Positions 18,441 through 27,571 of a stretch of 64,000 bases of DNA are shown here, piece by piece. This stretch comes from JAGLCW01 sp964427915. Its GTDB lineage: Bacteria; Caldisericota; Caldisericia; UBA6126. The stretch covers positions 1-64,000 of the forward strand of contig CAYRWA010000094.1 of assembly GCA_964427915.1 (NCBI GenBank). The letters are read 5' to 3'. The notes below the pieces were generated by a model, which was not told where the DNA came from, ran no database searches, and was given only the letters and a program-made list of their open reading frames with translations. Both the position numbers and the translations under genes were made by a program. How positions within the stretch are numbered: the stretch's first letter is position 1; each line of letters opens with the position of its first letter.

Positions 18441-19929
18441 AAACATCTCCTATCATCTCTTTGCCATCTAGAAAAACTTTTTCCGGGATTGTAGATGCTA
18501 TCTCTTTTCTGGGAATGCGAAAAAGGTCTCTGTTAAGGACAAAGAAGTCCGCTATATACCCTTTGGCTAAAATTCCAAGAGAGTTTTCTTGATAAACTTG
18601 ACGAGCTCCAGATATAGTATATGCATAAAAAGCTCTTTTTCGAGACATGAACTCTTCCGCACACGCTATGTTTTGAAAAGGATTCTCTGATTCGACGGGC
18701 GCATCTGTAGAAAGGGAAAACAACAAGTTTTCTTTTTCATAGCTTCGATAAGGATACCCTTTGTTCGCAAGATACGTAGGTTCGAGAATTTTCTGTACCG
18801 TTGGTAGGTCGGAATTATAAAAACAGGGTTGTATGCTAAGTTCCAATTGTTTCTCTTTCATCTCCTTTATTTGGTTTGGTGATGCAAACTGAGCATGAAT
18901 GATTCTGTGGCGAAGAAATGAAAACAAGTTGCTAGAAAAGCTTTTCAACACCTTATCTAGTGCTTGATCTCCAATGGTGTGAATACAAACCTGTAGATGG
19001 TTTTCATTGGCCAAGTGGATGATCTGCTTCAATGTATCAACCGAATGGTAGCAAACCCCATTTTGCTGTGTGTTTTTGTAGAATGTACTTATGTGGGCTG
19101 TTTTGCCACAAATAGATCCATCCATATAAATCTTAATCATCAGGTTTGTGTGGATAAAACTTTTTGATGGATTGTTTTGAATATTTGCTTGATTTTGGAT
19201 CCAATGCCGTAAATCTTGTAGATTATGGATCGATACTTTTTCAAACAATCTACAAGGGAGTTGAAATTCCGTTCTTTGGAAAAAGCAGTGCATACGCTGG
19301 GGATTCCAGTCTTCACTATGAACGGATGTTACGCCATATTGAAGAAATCGTTTTGCGCCTTCAATAAGATATCTCTTTTCATTTTCTATGTTTTGGGGTA
19401 TTCTTTGTCTCATTTCTATAAGGGCGGTTTCACATATCGTACCTTCTTGTAATGATGTTTTATCAACACCATCTAGTCCAGACAAGTGTAGGCGATGAAT
19501 CGCGGAAGAGTTAGCGGTAGCAATATGACCGCATTTTCTGATGAGAATAATGGGTTGAATGGTAGACACTGTGTCTAAGAAAGAACGGGTTGGCACAAAG
19601 CCTACCTTTTCTTCATCCCAACCTCGCAACAAAACAAACTCTTGACGCTTAAGGTGATTCTTGATTATTTGATAGAAGACATCTTTAGAATCTACTCCTA
19701 GCAAAGAGGGGCAAAGATGTTTTTCTCCTATTCCCATTAAATGACAGTGACTGTCGATAAAACCAGGGTAGATATATTTCCCACTCCAGTCTACAACAGC
19801 TTCGTTTTCTTGTGGTGTCATACGTCTCCATGGTTGCAAATCTGCAATTCTGTTTTTTGTAATGCGCATATCAAATTCATCATATTGCATCTTTATTGGA
19901 TTGTATATATGTGCTTCACGTATTAACAT
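18424..19929 (-). CDS. Amidohydrolase family 3 protein (YtcJ-like)
   Basis: This 501-residue protein carries the metal motif PGFIDSHCHL (HxH), then MKIYMDGSICGKTAH, CIHTIGDQAL, RIIHAQFA and STDAPVE, in the usual order for YtcJ-type N-substituted-formamide/urethane-like hydrolases, and ends with the LAKGYIADFFVLNRDLF segment typical of this family. The substrate is unknown. I chose the ATG at 19929 (MLIREAHIYNP) because AAAAGG precedes it and the longer frame to 20025 would run into the divergent gene at 20001. It is probably co-transcribed with mnmG, which it overlaps by 17 bp. Confidence 0.85.
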   Translation of the reverse strand: MLIREAHIYNPIKMQYDEFDMRITKNRIADLQPWRRMTPQENEAVVDWSGKYIYPGFIDSHCHLMGIGEKHLCPSLLGVDSKDVFYQIIKNHLKRQEFVLLRGWDEEKVGFVPTRSFLDTVSTIQPIILIRKCGHIATANSSAIHRLHLSGLDGVDKTSLQEGTICETALIEMRQRIPQNIENEKRYLIEGAKRFLQYGVTSVHSEDWNPQRMHCFFQRTEFQLPCRLFEKVSIHNLQDLRHWIQNQANIQNNPSKSFIHTNLMIKIYMDGSICGKTAHISTFYKNTQQNGVCYHSVDTLKQIIHLANENHLQVCIHTIGDQALDKVLKSFSSNLFSFLRHRIIHAQFASPNQIKEMKEKQLELSIQPCFYNSDLPTVQKILEPTYLANKGYPYRSYEKENLLFSLSTDAPVESENPFQNIACAEEFMSRKRAFYAYTISGARQVYQENSLGILAKGYIADFFVLNRDLFRIPRKEIASTIPEKVFLDGKEMIGDVYANTI

Positions 19930-20000
19930 AATGTCGCCTTTTCCATTAAAAATAGTAATATAGTAACCATACCACTTAAAAATAAATATGTTGAATAAAA

Positions 20001-20387
20001 ATGAAATGTAAACAACTTCACTCATTAATTTATTATGGCGAATGCAAGCGAATCGAATTCAAACAAATGCCGTGTGAGGGTGTATATAAAACAATTTGTG
20101 CATTTTTAAACACGGATGGCGGGAGTCTTTTGATTGGAGTTGATGACAATGGCAATATAACGGGCTTTAAACCTTCTACTAAAGATATTGAGGAGTATCG
20201 TGAGGCAATATCACTTTGGTCCTCCAGCCATATTCGAGAAGAAATCATCAAAGTCAACGGAAGGTCTGTGTGGGTCATTCATATAGAGCCTATTCATGAA
20301 ACAAAACATTCTTCTGCCACTTGGAAGGGAGATAAGTATGTACGAATTGGCAATTCTACAAGAAGAGTTTACGTTTCTACGAAGTAG
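20001..20387 (+). CDS. AlbA_2 (Schlafen-like) putative DNA/RNA-binding domain protein
   Basis: This 128-residue protein is almost only one AlbA_2 domain: ESK-type opening ECKRIEFKQMP near 13, ICAFLNTDGGSLLIGVDDNGNITGF near 31-55, and the closing GDKYVRIGNSTRRV. In other bacteria this domain is fused to a C-terminal winged-helix region, which is missing here. The ATG at 20001 lacks a visible ribosome binding site. It leads a five-gene operon (20001-23448) with gaps of 9, 12, -4 and 17 bp. Regulatory or nucleic-acid-binding roles are inferred from the family. Confidence 0.8.
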   Translation: MKCKQLHSLIYYGECKRIEFKQMPCEGVYKTICAFLNTDGGSLLIGVDDNGNITGFKPSTKDIEEYREAISLWSSSHIREEIIKVNGRSVWVIHIEPIHETKHSSATWKGDKYVRIGNSTRRVYVSTK

Positions 20388-20396
20388 AGGTAAGGC

Positions 20397-21644
20397 ATGA
20401 TTAAAGAGTTTTACAAGAAGAGCATTAAAGATCAGAATATAAAGTTCAAGAATGACAATATTGAGTCTGATTATTTAAGGACTGAGGATGTTACCGGTCT
20501 ACGACTATATATAACTGGCCTATTGGGAGTGGCGGGAACAGCAAAAAAAGATTTTTCACTGATAGAATTAGAAAAAAAAGCTCTTCAAAATGCAAAAAGT
20601 ACTCCTTATTCTATGGATTGCTCTAGTGGTCTTCAGCAGAAGATTATTTACAACTATGAAATATCCAGTGAAAAGGATTACAAAAAAGCGATGACTTCAT
20701 TTGTTGAAGCACTTAAAAAGAAACTACCACATTGTATCTTTCATGGACAAATGAGTTTAATTGATAGAGAAGAATCTCTGACAAATGAAATGAATTTGAA
20801 GCTTCGATATAAAGATCATTACATCATGATTAACATGTATTTTACTACCCAAGAGGATGATACCCCAGTACCCTTTTCGTATCGAGGAAGAAGATTTTCT
20901 AGAGAAATATTTGCAGACGTAGTTCAAACTATGGGGGAAGCCTGGAAGAATGAAACAACTGTTAAGGACAGTTCCTGTCTGCCGGTTATATTTCCATGTT
21001 CCAATCGATCTCCTTTTACGGATTTGTTTCACCACTTACATGGGGAAAGAGTTGGGAGTGGAAATTCAAGGTTTTCTGGACAGGTGAATCACCTTCTATT
21101 TCATCCCTCTTTTACTCTTTACTCTTCACATGATATTGAAAACCTTATTACACCATTTTTCGATATGGAGGGTACGGTATTGCGACAAACAGAGGGTCCT
21201 TTGTCTTCTTTTCGATGTCCACTAATTCAAGATGGAGTATTTGTGTCTCCTTATACAGACAAAAGAACAGCTAAACAATATCAGTTTCCTTTGACATCGA
21301 ATGCTGTAGGAGCCTACAACCGAGTTCCCTTTCCAGGAATTGCTCATTTCCAATTGCATCAAACCCATGATACGTTAGCAGATGTGTTGCAGGGCAAAGT
21401 AGGGATTGTGGTTATGAACGCTAAGGAAATCAAGCATTCACAAGCAGGTGATTTTTTCTGCCAATCGAAAGTTGCTTACTTAACAGATGGCGTTCAGCTT
21501 TTAGGCCGCGTACCACCCATGACAATTCAATCCCATACGATGAAAATGTTCGGAGAGGACTATATGGGTTGTTCACGGCATATTTTGTATCCTTTATTCT
21601 GCAAAGACCTGTTTGCATTTAAAGCTCACGTTTCTTATCAATAG
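20397..21644 (+). CDS. Divergent PmbA/TldD-like protein, no metal motif
   Basis: I do not recognise this 415-residue protein with certainty. The C-terminal third resembles the TldE/PmbA half of TldD-TldE peptidases: GIVVMNAKEI...QAGDFFCQSKVAYLTDGV...VPPMTIQSHTMKMFGEDYMG parallels the family's GDFS...AYLIENG...ISGN...IG block. The HExxxH zinc motif of TldD is absent, so it would be a TldE-like non-metal partner or a degenerate member, and no TldD partner is adjacent. The N-terminal region (VTGLRLYITGLLGVAGTAKKD) also looks like the family's start. GAGGTAAGG precedes the ATG. It is second in the AlbA_2 operon. Confidence 0.5.
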   Translation: MIKEFYKKSIKDQNIKFKNDNIESDYLRTEDVTGLRLYITGLLGVAGTAKKDFSLIELEKKALQNAKSTPYSMDCSSGLQQKIIYNYEISSEKDYKKAMTSFVEALKKKLPHCIFHGQMSLIDREESLTNEMNLKLRYKDHYIMINMYFTTQEDDTPVPFSYRGRRFSREIFADVVQTMGEAWKNETTVKDSSCLPVIFPCSNRSPFTDLFHHLHGERVGSGNSRFSGQVNHLLFHPSFTLYSSHDIENLITPFFDMEGTVLRQTEGPLSSFRCPLIQDGVFVSPYTDKRTAKQYQFPLTSNAVGAYNRVPFPGIAHFQLHQTHDTLADVLQGKVGIVVMNAKEIKHSQAGDFFCQSKVAYLTDGVQLLGRVPPMTIQSHTMKMFGEDYMGCSRHILYPLFCKDLFAFKAHVSYQ

Positions 21645-21656
21645 GAGAGTTGTAAG

Positions 21657-22406
21657 ATGAACTTCAAGGAGATATCGAGTGATTTTAAATCTATATTAAA
21701 ACTAGATACAGAGCCTATCGCGGTTAGATTTTTACACGATAAAAAAGAAGCAAAATCTGGAATCGTGTCAAAAAAACTTAATTTTTGCCAGCTAGTGGCT
21801 AACGCTAGGTATCAGAGCAGAACTTCTACAGGTATTCCGCAGCGAATGGTATGTTCGTTGGGCGCTGCAGCACTGGGCCTTATTCAAACTCCAAAAAGTT
21901 TTCAAGATGGCACTGCTGCAATTGGGAAGTATACAATAGATGGAGAAGCAGGAAAAAGCTTCTTTGAAAATACATATAAGCTTGGTGATAGTGGGAAACA
22001 GTTTGAAGCTATTGAGGTGGGTCCTTTGGAAAACAGTACTGGAGATGTTTTTGTCATCTATGCAAATCCAGCACAAATGCTTGGCTTGATTCATGCAAAT
22101 TCGTTCCTTGATGGAAGAAAAACAACAGGTGATACGGTAGCAGAAGGTGCTTTGTGCTCTGCTACCGCTTATGCGAAAGGGATACGTCAACCCATTGTGG
22201 GTTTTCCGTGTGCGGGTGACCGAAGATTTGCATCGACGCAACACTCAGAATTAGTTTTTGCCGCTCCAATGGAGGATTTAAAAAGGATCCATGAATCTCT
22301 AGTTGAGCTGCGAAAAAATGGTCCTATATACCCCATTCCTCCTCAATCAGATTTTGAATCGCTTATGCCATCCCCATATACTATAAAGGAGGTAGATTTA
22401 GGGTGA
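21657..22406 (+). CDS. DUF169 family protein
   Basis: This 249-residue protein matches the pattern of DUF169 (COG2043): DTEPIAVRFL near 17, LNFCQLVANAR, MVCSLGAAALGL near 63, VFVIYANPAQMLGLIHA near 130, and a late EGALCSATAYAKGIRQPIVGFPCAGDRRFA segment. Conserved cysteines in CQL, CSLG, CSATA and FPCAGDR suggest metal or cofactor binding, which is unproven for the family. AGGAG precedes the ATG. The stop overlaps the next start (GTGA). The biochemical role of DUF169 is not established. Confidence 0.85.
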   Translation: MNFKEISSDFKSILKLDTEPIAVRFLHDKKEAKSGIVSKKLNFCQLVANARYQSRTSTGIPQRMVCSLGAAALGLIQTPKSFQDGTAAIGKYTIDGEAGKSFFENTYKLGDSGKQFEAIEVGPLENSTGDVFVIYANPAQMLGLIHANSFLDGRKTTGDTVAEGALCSATAYAKGIRQPIVGFPCAGDRRFASTQHSELVFAAPMEDLKRIHESLVELRKNGPIYPIPPQSDFESLMPSPYTIKEVDLG

Positions 22407-22984
22407 TAGTACACCTTCTCTTCTCGGTATTTTTCTTTGGGAGTGGTGTTTGGTTTGCTATACTTGCCTTTTCTAAATCTGTACATATACGCATTATGCA
22501 ATCAAGCACTTTTTTTTCAATGATTGTATTCATATTGGTGGGACATATTCTTTCCATTTTCTTCTCTAGAGAAATTGAAATACAGTTTTGGCATGTTGCA
22601 ACACTGGTTGTTTCAATATTGTTATATATTGTTGTACTCATTATTGTCCGAAGGGAATACTTCATCCAGGGTATCTCAGAAGAAGATTTTGTAGAGTACT
22701 TGATAGATTTTTTGGATGAACAGAAGTTTTGCTATCGAATCTCAGAAAAATCGATGATTCCAGACATATCTCCAGATGTTCCCATGAAAGCGTTTTATAT
22801 CGTTCTTACAAAAACCGCGTATATAAGAACGAGTACAAAATCCTTGCTCCGTCTTTCGAAAGAATATTTTATTTCGCGCATGAAAGATGCCTTTGTTCCT
22901 AAGGTGTCTTATGAAAGAGTTCTATTTGCATTCATTAGCGTGCTTTTATTGTTGTACGCATTTTATTTTGCTAGATATGTGTAA
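22403..22984 (+). CDS. Membrane protein of unknown function
   Basis: This 193-residue protein starts with GTG at 22403, overlapping the DUF169 stop, with AAGGAGG about 10 bases upstream. It has three N-terminal membrane segments (around residues 5-20, 36-53, 63-83), a soluble domain of roughly 85 residues (GISEEDFVEYLIDFLDEQKFCYRISEKS...) and a C-terminal membrane segment (VLFAFISVLLLLYAFYFA). I recognise no family. It is the fourth gene of the AlbA_2 operon. Confidence 0.7.
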   Translation: MIVHLLFSVFFFGSGVWFAILAFSKSVHIRIMQSSTFFSMIVFILVGHILSIFFSREIEIQFWHVATLVVSILLYIVVLIIVRREYFIQGISEEDFVEYLIDFLDEQKFCYRISEKSMIPDISPDVPMKAFYIVLTKTAYIRTSTKSLLRLSKEYFISRMKDAFVPKVSYERVLFAFISVLLLLYAFYFARYV

Positions 22985-23001
22985 AGGAAGGTTTTTCCAA
23001 T

Positions 23002-23448
23002 ATGTTTAGTTGTTCTTTTTGGGTAGCTTTGATAGCCAACATATGTGCTCAAGTTTTAAAGCCAATCATTGAAAGGGTTCAAACAGGTAAATGGGATATT
23101 TCGCTTTTGTTTGTGAACGGAAAGTTTCCAAGCTCTCATACAGCAACGGTGTCTGCTCTTACTATACGTATTGCCATAGATTGCGGACTATCTTCAAATA
23201 TCTTTGCTGTTTGTTTTATCCTTAGCTCCATTGTTGTTGCTGATGCAACAGGAGTTCGACAAGAAGTCGGAAAACATGCAAAATACATTAATGACCACAT
23301 ATTAAACAGGAAGCCAAACGAACCATTGGTACATTTTCCTATGAAAGAATTAGTGGGACATAATATGATAGAGGTTTTCGGGGGATTTGTTCTGGGGGTT
23401 ACAATAGTTCTGATATCCCTTGTTCTTTGTAGTCCATATTGCCAATAA
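23002..23448 (+). CDS. DUF212 (YuiD-like) divergent PAP2 family membrane protein
   Basis: This 148-residue protein has the DUF212 pattern: NGKFPSSHTATVSALT near 42, VVADATGVRQEVGKHA near 82, and LVGHNMIEVFGGFVLG near 121, with four membrane segments. The SSH and later H residues echo the acid phosphatase/haloperoxidase fold. It is related to B. subtilis YuiD; its substrate is unknown. It is the last gene of the AlbA_2 operon and its 3' end overlaps the convergent kinase-like gene by 50 bp (23399-23448). Confidence 0.88.
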   Translation: MFSCSFWVALIANICAQVLKPIIERVQTGKWDISLLFVNGKFPSSHTATVSALTIRIAIDCGLSSNIFAVCFILSSIVVADATGVRQEVGKHAKYINDHILNRKPNEPLVHFPMKELVGHNMIEVFGGFVLGVTIVLISLVLCSPYCQ

Positions 23449-25168
23449 TAGAGGGGATTGTAAAGAAAAATGCGAATCCACCATTCATTTCGTTGTGGAT
23501 TTCGTAGGTAACAGATAGTGTCGATAGCAATTGTTTTACAATCCAAAGTTCATCTTCAAACAAGGACAATAAAAAGCTTGAAGGGTTTTGTATGACAAAA
23601 TCCTTCGTTAATGTGCGAAAGACAAGCAGAATGTTTCGTTGGTGCATGGATGTTCCAATGTATACCTTTTGCGTGTTGAATCGCTCAAAAATAGTTTCTA
23701 ATAGTGTTGTCAAAACAAATTGAAATTTTCCTTTCTGAATGAAAACTTGCGGAATATTTTCTTGAAATTGGAAGGTGATGGTATTTGAAAAGTCTGGAAA
23801 CATCTTAGCAATGCTTTGGATTAGTTTGTTCAATAGTACACAGTCAAAAGAGATACTAGATACAATATTTGTAGCGTAGAAGTCCTGTACAATTTTTAGA
23901 TTTCGAAGGATTTTTGGAAGTGATGTTATTCGAGCATTCTCCTTTGATTGCTTGGATGGAGGAAATTGATTTGCATTGTATACCTTGTGGATTTCTTCAG
24001 AGGCTTCTTCCAAAAGTTTTCGAAACCATTGGTCGTGTTTTTCATTCTGTTTTTGACTTTGCTTTGCATATTCGGTGATTCGAATCAAGAATCCTTCCTT
24101 TTTTGCAGAGTTATACAAAATAGGAAGGATTTTTTCTCTTTCATGGACATAGTCTCCGTTTGAATCAAAGTAGTCTTTTTCATGAAAATAAGTAAACCCA
24201 AGAGTTATATATGGGAACGCATCAGCCCTTTTATGCAAGTGATATTCTTCAGAGAGTTCTTCAGAGGATCTACTTAACACATTCGATGAATCTAAATGAA
24301 CCCTATCTAATAAACTTGGATTGGCATAAAAAATTGTGCCCTGTGCATTGGTTATCAAGATGGAACTCGAACTTTTATCTAAAACAGATTGAAGCAAAAA
24401 AGATTTCAACTTAACGGATTCAATCTCACTATTCTCTTCAAACAGGAATAAAATGCCATTATTTGTATCCTTGTAGGGTCCCATGAAATGAATGGACAAT
24501 ATGCAAGGAATAAAGTCATTGGAAAACGTTTTAAGAGAAATCTGGAGATGTTGAAAGCTAGTTTTTTTGGAGATGCATTCTGCGATTCGGTTTTGTATTT
24601 CGCTTGCTTGATGCGGTAGAAGGTAGTCTTTAAGGGAAAGTCCGCGCATAGATTGCTGATTGTTTTGCAAAACACTACTTGCCCTTTTGTTTGCAAGGCA
24701 TATTGTAAGTTTTTCGTCGCAAATAAAGATGGGTTGATGAAAATAATGAAATACTTGTTCGCAGCTGAATGGTTCTTGCAGTATACGGTATTGAGACAGA
24801 TTGGAAAAAACCTCTACAATGGTTGGGAGTTGATGAAGCTGGTGCTTTGGGATGACATAATCACAGCCCAGCTGCATGTAAGTTCGAATTTTCAAAGAGT
24901 TGTTTTCGTTTTCGATTGCAATAATGGTTGTTTTGTCTACCAGATAATGGTCGCGTAAAAAATGCATTTGATCTATAAAAGAGGCTTCATTATTGCCAGG
25001 GAATAGAATAATGCAGTGAGGGGATTTTTGTTTAACAAGATTGTTCTGAACAGTTTGTAAAAAGGTAATCTCATCGGCAATGGAATACAGAAGTTTTGAC
25101 ACTTTTTGTTGATGAATTCTTTCACAATTAATGACTGCAATCTTGGGCTTATGGTTCTTCGGTAGCAT
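23399..25168 (-). CDS. Degenerate receiver-PAS-PAS-histidine-kinase-like protein
   Basis: This 589-residue protein opens with a receiver-like fold (KPKIAVINCERIHQQKVSKLL ... PHCIILFPGNNEA ... LGCDYVIPKHQL), but the phospho-acceptor Asp is replaced in the FPGNN segment. Two PAS domains follow (about residues 125-240 and 255-375: ILITNAQGTIFYANPSLLDR). The C-terminal part resembles a HATPase domain (KGKFQFVLTTLLETIFERF ... GGFAFFFTIPS), but the N-box Asn and the DxGxG box are missing and no clear H-box His is seen. So it is probably a catalytically dead sensor or scaffold. Start choice: ATG at 25168, 4 bp after the ALDH stop; a TTG at 25201 is also in frame. Confidence 0.6.
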   Translation of the reverse strand: MLPKNHKPKIAVINCERIHQQKVSKLLYSIADEITFLQTVQNNLVKQKSPHCIILFPGNNEASFIDQMHFLRDHYLVDKTTIIAIENENNSLKIRTYMQLGCDYVIPKHQLHQLPTIVEVFSNLSQYRILQEPFSCEQVFHYFHQPIFICDEKLTICLANKRASSVLQNNQQSMRGLSLKDYLLPHQASEIQNRIAECISKKTSFQHLQISLKTFSNDFIPCILSIHFMGPYKDTNNGILFLFEENSEIESVKLKSFLLQSVLDKSSSSILITNAQGTIFYANPSLLDRVHLDSSNVLSRSSEELSEEYHLHKRADAFPYITLGFTYFHEKDYFDSNGDYVHEREKILPILYNSAKKEGFLIRITEYAKQSQKQNEKHDQWFRKLLEEASEEIHKVYNANQFPPSKQSKENARITSLPKILRNLKIVQDFYATNIVSSISFDCVLLNKLIQSIAKMFPDFSNTITFQFQENIPQVFIQKGKFQFVLTTLLETIFERFNTQKVYIGTSMHQRNILLVFRTLTKDFVIQNPSSFLLSLFEDELWIVKQLLSTLSVTYEIHNEMNGGFAFFFTIPSIIGNMDYKEQGISELL

Positions 25169-25172
25169 GTGT

Positions 25173-26717
25173 TTATGTCTTGGGATGGAGATGAAACTCA
25201 ATCCCTTGTGCTAAAGGCAACTTACTCCCGTAATTAATGGTATTTGTTTGCCGTCGCATATAAGCTTTCCAAGAATCGGAACCGGACTCGCGACCTCCAC
25301 CCGTGTCTTTCTCTCCACCAAAGGCACCACCAATTTCAGCCCCACTTGTTCCAATGTTTACATTAGCAATGCCACAATCTGAACCTGCAGCTGAAAGAAA
25401 ATACTCTGCTTGTTGTAGATTGTTTGTAAAGATCGAAGAACTCAATCCTTGCGGGACATCATTGTGAAGTTGAATGGCCTCTTCCAAAGTGTCATAGCTC
25501 ATTACATAGAGAAGCGGGGCAAATGTTTCTTTCTTTACAGTAGGAGTATTGCCAGCTATTTCTGCAATGCAAGGTGTCACATAAAAGCCACCGGGATAAT
25601 CTGTAATGGAGAGATGTTGTCCTCCATAGAGAATAGAACCACCTTCTTGTTGAAGGTGCTCGATAGATTCTATCATTAGTTTGCGAGCTGTATCGTCAAT
25701 CAAAGGCCCCATGTTTGTTGACGAAAGGAGGGGATTTCCAATATGAATCTGTTCATATGCATGAAGCAACGATTCAATGAATTGTTGACGTACATTTTTT
25801 TGAATAATGATTCTACGCGTTGATGTACATCTTTGACCTGCTGTTCCAATGGCACCGAAAAGAGTTGCATGAAGAGCCAGCTCCATATTAGCGTCTTCCG
25901 TAATGATGATCGCATTGTTTCCGCCAAGTTCTAAGATGGATTTTCCTAAACGTTTTCCAACAATTTCTCCAATTCTCTTTCCCATACTTGTACTACCTGT
26001 AGCACTTATGAGGGGAATGCGAGTATCATGAAGTAACGATTCTCCAATCACAGAACCTTGTCCAACAATCAAATTGTTTATTCCTTCTAGATGATGCTTT
26101 ACAAACACCGAGTTGATGATATTTTGGACAGCGATTGCACACAAAGGAGTTTTTGAACTCGGTTTCCATATGCATGTATCACCACATATGAGTGCTAGAA
26201 GTGCATTCCACGACCAAACAGCGACCGGAAAGTTAAAGGAAGTAATAATACCAACAACGCCATAGGGATGATACTGCTCATACATTCTATGGGAGGGCCT
26301 TTCACTGTGCATTGTAGAGCCATAAAGCATGCGACTTTGACCAAGAGCAAAATCAGAAATATCAATCATTTCTTGAACTTCTCCCAGTCCTTCTTGATAT
26401 ATTTTCCCCATTTCAAGAGTTATCAAGGTTCCTAATGGTTCTTTGTATTTCCGAAGTGCCAAGCCAATATCTCGAACGATTAATCCTCTTTGGGGAGCAG
26501 GGATCAATCGCCATTTATGAAACGCAGCGTGAGCTTTTTCAACGGCTTGTTCGTAGTCTTCTTCTGTCGCTAGGATTACAGATGCAAGTGGTTCACCATC
26601 GATGGGTGAAGTACTTGTAACCTTTTCTCCATGGGTTTTTTTCCACTGGTTTACATGGCCAAGACAAACGCCATAATTCACTTCATCAATGCCTAAATCT
26701 TTGAGTACTTCCTTCAT
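25173..26717 (-). CDS. Aldehyde dehydrogenase, ALDH7 (antiquitin-like) type
   Basis: This 514-residue NAD(P)-dependent dehydrogenase has the catalytic Cys297 in GTAGQRCTSTRR, the Glu in SILELGGNNA, and the ALDH7-specific C-terminus GGEKDTGGGRESGSDSWKAYMRR...TINYG...LPLAQGI. ALDH7 enzymes oxidise alpha-aminoadipate semialdehyde/piperideine-6-carboxylate in lysine breakdown, and some act on other aldehydes. I chose the ATG at 26717 because GGAGG is 5 bases upstream; ATG 26729 and GTG 26735 are in frame but lack this. It is followed 4 bp later by the kinase-like gene. No other lysine-catabolic gene is near, so the substrate is inferred from family only. Confidence 0.9.
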   Translation of the reverse strand: MKEVLKDLGIDEVNYGVCLGHVNQWKKTHGEKVTSTSPIDGEPLASVILATEEDYEQAVEKAHAAFHKWRLIPAPQRGLIVRDIGLALRKYKEPLGTLITLEMGKIYQEGLGEVQEMIDISDFALGQSRMLYGSTMHSERPSHRMYEQYHPYGVVGIITSFNFPVAVWSWNALLALICGDTCIWKPSSKTPLCAIAVQNIINSVFVKHHLEGINNLIVGQGSVIGESLLHDTRIPLISATGSTSMGKRIGEIVGKRLGKSILELGGNNAIIITEDANMELALHATLFGAIGTAGQRCTSTRRIIIQKNVRQQFIESLLHAYEQIHIGNPLLSSTNMGPLIDDTARKLMIESIEHLQQEGGSILYGGQHLSITDYPGGFYVTPCIAEIAGNTPTVKKETFAPLLYVMSYDTLEEAIQLHNDVPQGLSSSIFTNNLQQAEYFLSAAGSDCGIANVNIGTSGAEIGGAFGGEKDTGGGRESGSDSWKAYMRRQTNTINYGSKLPLAQGIEFHLHPKT

Positions 26718-26800
26718 AGAATCCTCCATGTACACGTAAATGGATCACGAAGATGATTTTCTTCCATAATAGCACAAAAAGATACTATGATGAAGACAAT

Positions 26801-27571
26801 TCAGGAGATGAATTGTTTCTTTTCGTTAAAGAAGTTCTTCCATACAATACTGGCGAAAATGAAAATACTCAACGACACACTGCCAGTAATACCGAGCATA
26901 ATGCCTATTTGGTACCGTATTGCTGTTACCGGAGAAGATCCAGCGATAATCTGACCACTCATCATACCGGGTAAAAAAATGATACCCATTCCTAGCATTG
27001 AATTCAGGGTGGGGAGAATCGCTGCTTCGAAGCTTTTGTTGATACTCTCCCGTATAGCTTCTTTTGGTTCAGCACCAAGGTGGAGGAGTGTTTGTATTTG
27101 GTCTTTTTTTGCTTCTACGTTGTCTAGGAGAGTTTTTAATCCAATGGATACTCCAGTCATGGCATTTCCAATAATCATTCCAGCCAAAGGGATCCAATAT
27201 CTAGGGTCAAAAAGGGAAGGAGGGTTAACAACAATGATTAAAAAGAAACAAAGCGCTAGTAATGTACCACTAGAAAGACTAATGATGACACTTTTAAGAA
27301 TATGCGGGGACATTTTTTTTTGAGCGATTTTTTGAATGTTTAAGATCGCAAAAATTTCCATCAGAAGCACTGTAGTCAAAGTAACAATGGGGTTGTTTAC
27401 TTCAAGGATAACGCCTAAAAGATAGCCAGCTAAAACAAGCTGAATAGTCATTCTGAAGGATGCTATCAAAAGCAACATTTCTTGATGTATCTTGCGATTT
27501 TTCATAAAAAAGTAGAGTAGAACAATGAAAATATAGGCTATTGCTAATCTTGTTATCTCTATATCACTCAT
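26801..27571 (-). CDS. ABC transporter permease, FetB/YbbM (UPF0014) family
   Basis: This 256-residue membrane protein has about seven hydrophobic segments and the family blocks ASFRMTIQLVLAGYLLG near 38, PLAGMIIGNAMTGVSIGL near 127, LLHLGAEPKEA and MLGMGIIFLPGMMSGQIIAGSSP near 192, all characteristic of FetB. In E. coli FetAB exports iron. The ATG at 27571 overlaps the stop of the ATPase gene (ATGA), so the pair is translationally coupled. The metal specificity here is inferred. Confidence 0.9.
   Translation of the reverse strand: MSDIEITRLAIAYIFIVLLYFFMKNRKIHQEMLLLIASFRMTIQLVLAGYLLGVILEVNNPIVTLTTVLLMEIFAILNIQKIAQKKMSPHILKSVIISLSSGTLLALCFFLIIVVNPPSLFDPRYWIPLAGMIIGNAMTGVSIGLKTLLDNVEAKKDQIQTLLHLGAEPKEAIRESINKSFEAAILPTLNSMLGMGIIFLPGMMSGQIIAGSSPVTAIRYQIGIMLGITGSVSLSIFIFASIVWKNFFNEKKQFIS

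Noticed and set aside
19149..19157. A second exact DnaA-box 9-mer
   Set aside because: It lies inside the amidohydrolase coding sequence with no cluster around it; one match by chance is expected in this length.
19930..20025. Longer N-terminus for the amidohydrolase
   Set aside because: The extension has no ribosome binding site, does not look like the family and would overlap the divergent AlbA_2 gene.
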